NCBI RefSeq assembly: GCF_002736145.1
Contig: NZ_CP024160.1
Coordinates: 682,001-746,000 of the forward strand
Reading direction: 5' to 3'
DNA: 64,000 nucleotides
Source: Collinsella aerofaciens
Lineage (GTDB): Bacteria > Actinomycetota > Coriobacteriia > Coriobacteriales > Coriobacteriaceae
Both the position numbers and the translations under genes were made by a program. The notes beneath the pieces are model-generated. The model made no database searches, was not told the origin of the DNA, and saw only the letters and a program-made list of their open reading frames with translations. Within the stretch, counting starts at the first letter, position 1. Every line of letters starts with the position of its first letter. Shown one piece after another: positions 42,676 through 49,810 of this stretch.

Positions 42676-43173
42676 TTAGCGGTAGTTGGTGAACTGCAGC
42701 GGCTGGCCGTAGTCCTGGTCGCGCAGGAACTGGATCACGGTCTGCAACGCGTCCTTCGAAGCAGAGGAAACACGCAGCTTGTCGGCCTCGATGGTCACCT
42801 TGACCTTGAGCTTTTGGTCCTTGATGTCCTTGTTGATCTTCTTGGCGGTCGCCTGGTCGATACCCTCGACGATATGGCCGAGTACGCGCACGGTGCCGCC
42901 CGATGCCGCCTGCGGAGCATCCCACGAGACAGCCTTGAGGTCGATGCCGCGCTTGATGAGCTTGGAGCTCAGCACGTCGATAATCTGCTTGGAGACAAAG
43001 TCAGCCGGGGCGTTGATCGTAAAGAGCTTGTCGCCCTTCGAAAGCTCGATCGTGGCGCCGGAATCCTTAAGGTCATAGCGCTGGGAAATCTCGCGCGTGG
43101 TCTGCTGAAAGGCGTTGTCGACCTCTTGCATGTTGACCTCGGACACGACGTCGAAGCTGGAATCTTTAGCCAT
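42676..43173 (-). CDS. YajQ family nucleotide-binding protein
   Basis: A 165-residue member of the YajQ/UPF0234 family with two ferredoxin-like folds; some members bind cyclic di-GMP or nucleic acids. Diagnostic stretches are SSFDVVSEVNMQEVDNAFQQ, EISQRYDLKDSGATIEL and the C-terminal VRVSSASKDALQ-like DKLRVSSASKDAL. It sits between rodZ and rimO with short gaps. The ligand in this organism is unknown. Confidence 0.92.
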   Translation of the reverse strand: MAKDSSFDVVSEVNMQEVDNAFQQTTREISQRYDLKDSGATIELSKGDKLFTINAPADFVSKQIIDVLSSKLIKRGIDLKAVSWDAPQAASGGTVRVLGHIVEGIDQATAKKINKDIKDQKLKVKVTIEADKLRVSSASKDALQTVIQFLRDQDYGQPLQFTNYR

Positions 43174-43199
43174 GATGTTTCCTTTCGCGTACGAGCAGC

Positions 43200-44711
43200 T
43201 TAGTAGCTATCGTACGAATAGTCGGTAGAATCGGTGGGCGTCTGACCGTCAGTTGCGGTATCGGCGCCATCCGTGGACTGGGCATCGGTACCGTCGGTGG
43301 CATCGGTACCGTCGGTGGTATCGGTACCATCAGAACTTTCACCATTCTCGGAATCAGTCGTCTCCTTCTTGGGAACGGTGATCGTCACACGCGCCACGCC
43401 CGAGGTTTTAGTATCGTAACGGACCTTTTCGCCGTTCTTGGTAACGGTGACATCGGAAGGCTTGGACGTGGTGATCTCGATCGAGGACTCGGGCGTGTAC
43501 TCCTGCTCAAAGGGGCCAGTCGACTGGGCACCATAGACCGACTTGCCGTCGACCTTGACCTCAATCCACGCGGTCTTTCCCTTGGCAACGGAGACCTTGA
43601 CCTTCGTTACCTCGTTCTCTTCCTTCTTGGCCGTCGTCTTGGTGGCATCCGAATCGGTCGACTCATCCGTCGCCTCATCGGTGTCTTCGTCCTCGTCGAC
43701 CGTTTCGGTCTTCTTGGAAGACTTCTTGGTCGTCGTCTTGGTAGCAGTGGGCATCTCGGGTGTGGTCTCGGGCGTCGAAGATGCGCAGCCGCGCAGAAGT
43801 ACCACGATGAGCACGATCAGCAGCAACGCCACGGCACCGATACCGGCGTAGACGATACGCGGATCGAGCCCGTTGTTTTGAGGAGCACGGGAACCGCCGC
43901 GTCCACGACTGGAACTGCTGCGGCCGCCTCCCTGAGACATACGACCACGATTGCTATCGGATCGGCCGCGATAGCCACCCTGGCCCTGAAGGCCGCGCTG
44001 ACCCGAACGGGGCGCAAGTTCACCGCGGCCTTGATAGGCACGCTGGCCCGCACGCGGAGCCGAAGAGCGCTGGCCATACGACTGTGGTTGAGAGCGAAGA
44101 CGCGGCGTCACCTGCGTGGTATCGGCGTCCGCATAGCCACCGCGAGAGCGTCCGGTGGAGATACCACGGTGACCGCGATCGGAATAGCCGCCGTCGCCGT
44201 AGCCGGCACGAGGGTCACGCGCCACGCCGCGAGCAGCGGGAAGTGCACGGTCCTCGGGCATCGGCGTACTGCGGAACCGGTCACGCTGCGAGCGAATCTC
44301 CTCGCCCGAACCCGTCTCGGTAATATAACCGGCCTGCTGAGGACGCTGTCCATAGCGGGTCGAACGACCGCCCTGAACCATCAGAAAGCGCCCGTTATCG
44401 ACAGAGGAACGCGAATTGACGTAGCCGGCAGCGTCCTGGAAACGACCACCCTGCTGCGACGTCTCGCGTTCGTATGCCATCAGGTCGTCAAAGTAGGCAT
44501 TGACGACCTCACGCGGATTGAGGCCCAAAAAGCGAGCATAGCTCGAAATCATGCCCTGCGCATAGCCACGCGGCGGCATCGAAGCAAAATTACCGGTCTC
44601 GAAAAACTCGATGATCTGCGGCCTGATTTTGATGGTGTTGGCGACTTGCTGAATGGAAAGGCCCATTCGGCGACGCTGCTCGAGCAGCATGTCACCAAAG
44701 CGTGCAGCCAT
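43200..44711 (-). CDS. RodZ/YmfM-like HTH membrane protein with RG-rich disordered segment
   Basis: Residues 1-75 form a Cro/CI-type helix-turn-helix typical of RodZ (LLEQRRRMGLSIQQVANTIK, PRGYAQGMISSYARFLGL). A low-complexity region of about 200 residues follows that is rich in Arg, Gly, Ser and Gln. One membrane span lies near 285-307 (VYAGIGAVALLLIVLIVVLL). An extracellular Thr/Glu-rich linker, a small beta domain and a GTD/TDG-repeat tail end the 503 residues. RodZ links MreB to the wall machinery; no mreB is nearby. It overlaps the ftsK stop (TGATG). Confidence 0.83.
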   Translation of the reverse strand: MAARFGDMLLEQRRRMGLSIQQVANTIKIRPQIIEFFETGNFASMPPRGYAQGMISSYARFLGLNPREVVNAYFDDLMAYERETSQQGGRFQDAAGYVNSRSSVDNGRFLMVQGGRSTRYGQRPQQAGYITETGSGEEIRSQRDRFRSTPMPEDRALPAARGVARDPRAGYGDGGYSDRGHRGISTGRSRGGYADADTTQVTPRLRSQPQSYGQRSSAPRAGQRAYQGRGELAPRSGQRGLQGQGGYRGRSDSNRGRMSQGGGRSSSSRGRGGSRAPQNNGLDPRIVYAGIGAVALLLIVLIVVLLRGCASSTPETTPEMPTATKTTTKKSSKKTETVDEDEDTDEATDESTDSDATKTTAKKEENEVTKVKVSVAKGKTAWIEVKVDGKSVYGAQSTGPFEQEYTPESSIEITTSKPSDVTVTKNGEKVRYDTKTSGVARVTITVPKKETTDSENGESSDGTDTTDGTDATDGTDAQSTDGADTATDGQTPTDSTDYSYDSY

Positions 44712-47491
44712 CAGAATCCTCCAAACTCACGATCTTCACGTGCCATCTCGGCGTCGACAGACTCCAACGCGGCAAGCCCCTCCTCGTCCAACAGGACCTC
44801 GCGCGGCTTGGAACCGTCGGGCGGGCCGACGACACCCTTTTCTTCCAGCATGTCCATAATACGCCCGGCACGCGCATAGCCAACCTTCAGGCGGCGTTGC
44901 AGGCCAGATGTGGAGCCAAGCTGCGATTCCACCACAATATGGGCGGCTTCCCAGATAAGCGGGTCGTCATCTTGCGGCTCGGCGACTCCGGTGCGGACAA
45001 TGCCGCCGCCACCCGCCATGGACATGGAAGCGGGCGCCACAGCCGACAGGATCTCCTCGTGGTAGTCGGGCTCGCTCTGCGACTTGACAAACTCGACAAT
45101 CTCGTTGATTTCGTCGTCCGAGACAAAGCAGCCCTGGATACGGCGGGGCTTGCCCCAGTCGACCTTGGAGAACAGCATGTCGCCCAAACCGGTGAGCTTC
45201 TCGGCACCCATCTGGTCGATGATGACGCGCGAGTCGATGCCCGTGGCGACGTTAAAGGCGATGCGGTTGGTGATGTTGGCCTTGATGAGGCCCGTCACCA
45301 CGTTGGAGCTGGGGCGCTGCGTGGCAACGATAAGGTGAATACCGGCGGCACGGCCCAGCTGTGCAATACGCACGATCGAGGCCTCGACATCCTTACCGGC
45401 GACCATCATCAGGTCAGAGAGCTCGTCAATGATAATGACCAGGTAGGGCATCTTTTGCGGCGGGTTATCGTAATGCTCAAACTCGCCAGCAGCCTGCTTT
45501 TCGTTGTAGGTCGAGATCTTACGCACGTTGAGACGCTCGAAGACCTTCAGGCGACGCTCCATCTCGGACACAGCCCATTGCAGCGCGCTGGCGGCCTGCT
45601 TGGGCTCGGTCACCACTGGTACATAAAGATGCGGCAGGCCGTTATAGCCCGCAAGCTCGACGCGCTTGGGGTCGACCATGATCAGGCGAACGTCCTCGGG
45701 AAGGGCGCGCATGAGCAAGGTCGTGATGATGGAATTGATCATCACCGACTTACCAGAACCGGTCGTACCGGCAATAAGCAGGTGGGGCATCTTGGCGAGA
45801 TCGGCGACAACCGGCGTGCCCTCGGCATCGCGACCAATGGCTAGCTCGAGCGGACCGCCCTTCACATAGGGCAGAACGTCGCCCAGGTTGACGTTCTGGC
45901 GCTTGCGGTTGGGAATCTCGATGCCCACGAGCGAGGTGCCGGGGATCGGGGCAAAGATACGTACCGACTGGGCAGCGAGCGAAAGCGCGATATCGTCCTC
46001 GAGGCTCGAAATCTTGCTCACGCGCTCGCCCTCGCCAGGTTGCAGCTTAAAGGTCGTCACCGTGGGGCCGGCGATCCAGCCGACCACGCGGGCACTGCGG
46101 CCAAACTCAAGCAAGGTGGATTGCAGTGACTCAGCGGTCTGCTCAAGCTCCTTGTCCGAAGACGCGGCGGAAGCCGACTGCGGGTTGGCATGCAGGATTT
46201 CGAGCGGCGGAAGCTTGAGGCCGTCCTCTTCTTCGCCCTCGTTATCTGCGGCGCCGCCGTCCGCTCCCCCATCACGAGCCGCAGCTGATTCGACAGCACT
46301 CGTGGCAGGTGCATCGGCAACCTTGGGATGCTTCAGAAAATCGGGAATCTGAGGTGCGGCCGAGACGGGATTCACGGCAAACGGCGGCTCGGGCTCGTCG
46401 ATCTTATCGGGGTCGTCTTCCATCGAAAGCTGGCCGGTTACCTGGCCGCGCTTTGCATGGCGACGCGGCAGCAAAGTTGTCTTTGCGGTCTCAATCGGAG
46501 CCTCGTCGTCCTCGTCATCGCCCTCGGTGAGCTCAATCTCGCTATCGGACCAAGACGGGTCGGGCTCACTCGTATTGAGCTTGGGCGCGGCCTTGCCCTT
46601 CTTGGCATGGCGGTGCGGCAACAGCGTGGTCTTGGCCCGCTCGGCATCCACGGCATCGGACACGTCAACAAACGGATCCTCGTCCTCGTCATCATCGTCC
46701 AAAACCGGGTCCACATCGTTGCCCATGACCGTGGTCACGGCAGCATCGGAGCCCTTTTGACGAAGAATGCTCAGGTGCGGACGGGCAACGCCGGGCACCG
46801 ACAGGGCTTCGTCGTCACCCCAAGGGCTGGCGTTGACATCGGCACGACGGCGTTCGGCAAAATCTGCCGCACGATCGCGGGCAGAGCGCAGCACACCGCC
46901 CACCGAAAAGCCAATGATGACAAAACCAACGACGGCCAGACCCAACAGGACCACCATCGCGATAGGCTTACCCAGGGCATTCTGCAGCGCACTCGCAATA
47001 AACGCACCAATGTAGCCACCCGACACGGAAAGGTTCTGCGGCGTAAACATGAGGTCGCACGAATCGCTCGTGCCCGGCACCATCAGCGAAAGAATGGAGA
47101 CGACGGCGATAAAGACCACGGCGCCGCCCGCAACAGAGCGCACGTTGAGCGGCGAGTCCTCACCCAAAAAGAGCGTGGCGGCAAACAGCAAGATGACGAT
47201 CGGCAGCACGTAGGCGCCCAGGCCAAAGCCCAGGTGATAGAACCCGGCAACAGCAGCCGTCACGGGCGCTGTTGCCGGTGAGATCACGGCAATGAAGGAC
47301 GCGATCGCCAAAACGGCAATGACCACGCCGGCGATATCGCGGTTGGCCGAGGGCTCGACCAAGGGCTCAAAATCGTCGAAGTCTGCCTCATGGCCCTTAT
47401 TGGCACGCAGATGGGAACCGGCACCCTTAGCAGATGCCGGTTGGTTGTTGGCTTTATTGCCTTTGGCGTTTTGTGCAGATCCGCGCGCCAA
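44711..47491 (-). CDS. ftsK: DNA translocase FtsK/SpoIIIE
   Basis: Septal DNA pump of 926 residues. A polar N-terminus of about 50 residues precedes four membrane spans (residues 55-215). An acidic linker follows, with two copies of a TTLLP(R/H)RHAK-like repeat (KTTLLPHRHAKKGK, KTTLLPRRHAKRGQ). The motor has Walker A AGTTGSGKSVMINS and Walker B YLVIIIDELSDLM. A C-terminal gamma winged helix (GLQRRLKVGYARAGRIMD) should read KOPS-like sites. It begins 1-2 bp after rnj and is coupled to rodZ. Confidence 0.95.
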   Translation of the reverse strand: MARGSAQNAKGNKANNQPASAKGAGSHLRANKGHEADFDDFEPLVEPSANRDIAGVVIAVLAIASFIAVISPATAPVTAAVAGFYHLGFGLGAYVLPIVILLFAATLFLGEDSPLNVRSVAGGAVVFIAVVSILSLMVPGTSDSCDLMFTPQNLSVSGGYIGAFIASALQNALGKPIAMVVLLGLAVVGFVIIGFSVGGVLRSARDRAADFAERRRADVNASPWGDDEALSVPGVARPHLSILRQKGSDAAVTTVMGNDVDPVLDDDDEDEDPFVDVSDAVDAERAKTTLLPHRHAKKGKAAPKLNTSEPDPSWSDSEIELTEGDDEDDEAPIETAKTTLLPRRHAKRGQVTGQLSMEDDPDKIDEPEPPFAVNPVSAAPQIPDFLKHPKVADAPATSAVESAAARDGGADGGAADNEGEEEDGLKLPPLEILHANPQSASAASSDKELEQTAESLQSTLLEFGRSARVVGWIAGPTVTTFKLQPGEGERVSKISSLEDDIALSLAAQSVRIFAPIPGTSLVGIEIPNRKRQNVNLGDVLPYVKGGPLELAIGRDAEGTPVVADLAKMPHLLIAGTTGSGKSVMINSIITTLLMRALPEDVRLIMVDPKRVELAGYNGLPHLYVPVVTEPKQAASALQWAVSEMERRLKVFERLNVRKISTYNEKQAAGEFEHYDNPPQKMPYLVIIIDELSDLMMVAGKDVEASIVRIAQLGRAAGIHLIVATQRPSSNVVTGLIKANITNRIAFNVATGIDSRVIIDQMGAEKLTGLGDMLFSKVDWGKPRRIQGCFVSDDEINEIVEFVKSQSEPDYHEEILSAVAPASMSMAGGGGIVRTGVAEPQDDDPLIWEAAHIVVESQLGSTSGLQRRLKVGYARAGRIMDMLEEKGVVGPPDGSKPREVLLDEEGLAALESVDAEMAREDREFGGF

Positions 47492-47492
47492 A

Positions 47493-49163
47493 CTAAACCT
47501 CCATGACGACCGGGATGATCATCGGACGGGTACGCGTACGGCTCCAAATGAAGTTGGAGAGCGAATCGCGCACGGCCTTGCGAATGGCATCGGAGCCGCT
47601 GCTCGTGAAGCTAAACTTGCCCTTCTCGATCGTCTTCATAATGGATGCGGAGGCATCCTCGGAGAACTGGTCGTCGATGGCAAACGAGACGCCGCGACCC
47701 GAGAACTCGATAGCCTCGATCTTCTTGTGCTTGAGCGAGACGATAGCAACGGCCGTGACCATACCGTCATTGGCGAGCTTCTGGCGATCGCGCAGGACGA
47801 TGGGGTCGGTATCGCCGATACGCAGGCCGTCGACGTAGACGACGCCGGACTCGACGGGCGTACCACGCTTGACAATACCGCCGCGCATCTCGAGCGTGTC
47901 ACCGTTATCGAGGATAAAGATATGATCGTCCTTGAGACCCATCTTGCGGGCCAGCTGGGCATGGGCGCGCAGATGCACGGCCTCGCCGTGGACCGGCATA
48001 AAGTACGTAGGCTTGGCCATGGCCATCAGGAGCTTGAGCTCCTCCTGGCTACCGTGACCGGAGACGTGGACGAGAGCGCGGTTCTTATCCCACACGTCGC
48101 AGCCGAGCTTGGCAAGGCTGTTGACGACCTGCTGGACGGCTTTCTCATTGCCGGGAACAGGAGTTGCAGAGAGGATAACGGTATCGCCCTCGTGAATGGA
48201 AAGTGTCTTGTGCTCGCCATTGGCCATGCGGGACAGAGCCGACAGCGGCTCGCCCTGCGAACCAGTGCACATGACGACGATCTTGTCGTCGGGCAGGTTA
48301 TCAATGTCGAAGGCATCGATGATATCGGCGTCATCAATGTTGAGGTAGCCCAGCTCACGCGCCACGCGGGTGTTCGTGAGCATAGAGCGACCGGTCACAA
48401 CGACCTTACGGCCGCACTTGCGGGCGGCATCGCAGATCTGCTGCAAACGATGGATGTGGCTCGAGAACGATGCGACGAACACGCGACCCGGGGCGTTCTT
48501 GATGGCGTGCAGCAGGTTGGGACCAACCTCTGCCTCGGACTTGGTAAAGCCGGGAACCGTGGCGTTGGTAGAGTCGGAAAGCAGCAGGTCGATGCCCTGC
48601 TTGGCAAAGCGGCTGATAGCGGCATAGTCGGGCGTGACGCCGTCGATGGGCGTCTGGTCGAGCTTAAAGTCGCCGGTGTGCATAACGGTGCCCTGATTGG
48701 TGCGGATGAACACGCCCAGAGCGCCGGGGATGGAGTGCGTCATCGAGAAGAAGTCGAGCGAGATGCCGCCGAGGTTGACATGGCTGCCGCCCTTGACCTC
48801 GCGGAACTTGGGTGCGCGGATGCGGAACTCAGAAAGCTTGCCCTCGATAAAGCCAAGCGTCAGCTTGCTCGAGAAGATGGGCACCTTATTGTTGAGGTCC
48901 TGCAGCAGATACGGAAGCGAACCGGTGTGGTCCTCGTGGCCGTGGGTGACGACGATACCGCGGAGCTTCTCCTCGTTCTCTAGAACATAGGTGTAGTCGG
49001 GAAGCACCAGGTCGATACCGGGCTGGGAGTCGTCGGGGAACATAAGACCGGCGTCGACGAGCACCATGTCGTCGCCGCACTCGAAGACCGTCATGTTCTT
49101 GCCGATGCCGTCAAGACCGCCGAGCGGGATGATCTTCAAGGGAGATGATTTTTTAGCTGCCAT
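47493..49163 (-). CDS. rnj: Ribonuclease J
   Basis: Metallo-beta-lactamase/beta-CASP nuclease with endo- and 5'-3' exoribonuclease activity. The metal motif is VVTHGHEDHTGSLPYLL; LSDSTNATVPG, HVSGHGSQEELKLL and MPVHGEAVHLRAHAQLA are family signatures. Length is 556 residues. It starts after a 640-bp gene-free leader and continues into ftsK, the rnjB-spoIIIE order of Bacillus. A small hairpin (TGCATCG/CGATGCA near 49251-49270) lies in its leader. Confidence 0.95.
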   Translation of the reverse strand: MAAKKSSPLKIIPLGGLDGIGKNMTVFECGDDMVLVDAGLMFPDDSQPGIDLVLPDYTYVLENEEKLRGIVVTHGHEDHTGSLPYLLQDLNNKVPIFSSKLTLGFIEGKLSEFRIRAPKFREVKGGSHVNLGGISLDFFSMTHSIPGALGVFIRTNQGTVMHTGDFKLDQTPIDGVTPDYAAISRFAKQGIDLLLSDSTNATVPGFTKSEAEVGPNLLHAIKNAPGRVFVASFSSHIHRLQQICDAARKCGRKVVVTGRSMLTNTRVARELGYLNIDDADIIDAFDIDNLPDDKIVVMCTGSQGEPLSALSRMANGEHKTLSIHEGDTVILSATPVPGNEKAVQQVVNSLAKLGCDVWDKNRALVHVSGHGSQEELKLLMAMAKPTYFMPVHGEAVHLRAHAQLARKMGLKDDHIFILDNGDTLEMRGGIVKRGTPVESGVVYVDGLRIGDTDPIVLRDRQKLANDGMVTAVAIVSLKHKKIEAIEFSGRGVSFAIDDQFSEDASASIMKTIEKGKFSFTSSGSDAIRKAVRDSLSNFIWSRTRTRPMIIPVVMEV

Positions 49164-49377
49164 AGGTTAGTGTGGTTTCCTTTCTTCGAAACGGGTCTGG
49201 AACAACCGACGGGGCGCTTCTGGCAAACCGACCGCCGGGAACGTACAAATATGCATCGCAGAGTCGATGCAATAACCACAGTATGATACCCATTTGCACA
49301 ACAACAGACCACCCATGCATCAAAGCCCCATCTGAACCGGTCTATCCCGCCGGTTTCCCGTGGGGCGGGCACTGATG

Positions 49378-49458
49378 AAGTTTCCTGCTCTACAGTCCTG
49401 CGCAAGACGGAAAGCACATTAAGTGCTTTCCTTTGCGTGCGGAACTCGCGATAAACTT
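49378..49458 (+). repeat. Repeat element D1 with inner 9-bp hairpin
   Basis: An 81-bp unit opening AAGTTTCCTGCTCTACAG and closing GGAACTCGCGATAAACTT. Between them GGAAAGCAC-ATTAA-GTGCTTTCC forms a perfect hairpin (49409-49431). It is present again in inverted orientation at 49650-49730 (D2), with the outer boxes identical and the inner stem changed on both sides. Flanking arms are only partly complementary (GGGCAC/GTGCC). Confidence 0.88.
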
Positions 49459-49615
49459 AGCCCGTGCCGGGCCCGCTGAGACCAGACCTGCCAAAATAGG
49501 ACAGCTTTATTTTGGTCGGTTTTATCTGGGGCAATGACGCGCATGCGATTGTCAAAAGATCTGAATTCAAATAACTGAATAGACTGTCTGACAAAATCGC
49601 AACCCGCAGCAACCA

Positions 49616-49764
49616 GCCCTTTTGCTATTCCCGGCGGGGGCCGCGGGTAAAGTTTATCGCGAGTTCCGCACGAACAGGAGGCCACTTAATGTGGCCTCCG
49701 TCGTGAGCAGGACTGTAGAGCAGGAAACTTTACCCGCGGACCCCGCCGGGAATAGCAAAAGGGC
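49616..49764 (-). repeat. Repeat element D2 with 40-bp outer arms
   Basis: The 81-bp core 49650-49730 is the reverse complement of D1 except for the inner stem and a few bases beside it. The inner hairpin here is GGAGGCCAC-TTAAT-GTGGCCTCC (49677-49699). Outer arms 49616-49655 and 49725-49764 pair at 39 of 40 positions, so the whole block can fold into one long rod. The arms bear no resemblance to those of D1. Confidence 0.88.
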
Positions 49765-49787
49765 GACTCCATGGAGGAGTCGCCCTT
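49755..49787 (-). terminator. Terminator of pnp
   Basis: A perfect 12-bp stem AAGGGCGACTCC (49759-49770) with GGAGTCGCCCTT (49776-49787). On the minus strand it is followed by TTTTGC, 24 bp after the pnp stop. Its distal side overlaps the edge of the D2 arm. Confidence 0.88.
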
Positions 49788-49810
49788 GTTGAGCTGCTTA
49801 TGTGCGGCTG

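Larger units (their letters stand above)
49164..49810. other. Gene-free stretch between rnj and pnp holding paired hairpin elements
   Basis: No gene is supported; an 88-codon minus-strand frame crosses the repeats and is judged accidental. Nearest rnj is its leader. Then come element D1 (49378-49458), a 190-bp spacer with further dyads (CCAAAATA/TATTTTGG near 49487-49512; GCGATT/AATCGC enclosing GTCA/TGAC near 49547-49600), element D2 with 40-bp arms (49616-49764), and the pnp terminator. Confidence 0.65.

Noticed and set aside
47292..48983. 563-codon open frame antisense to rnj
   Set aside because: RNase J motifs are intact on the minus strand; no domain is recognisable in the plus-strand frame.
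49419..49685. 88-codon minus-strand frame between rnj and pnp
   Set aside because: It crosses parts of both D1 and D2 repeats and has no recognisable domain; a repeat-derived open frame is more likely.
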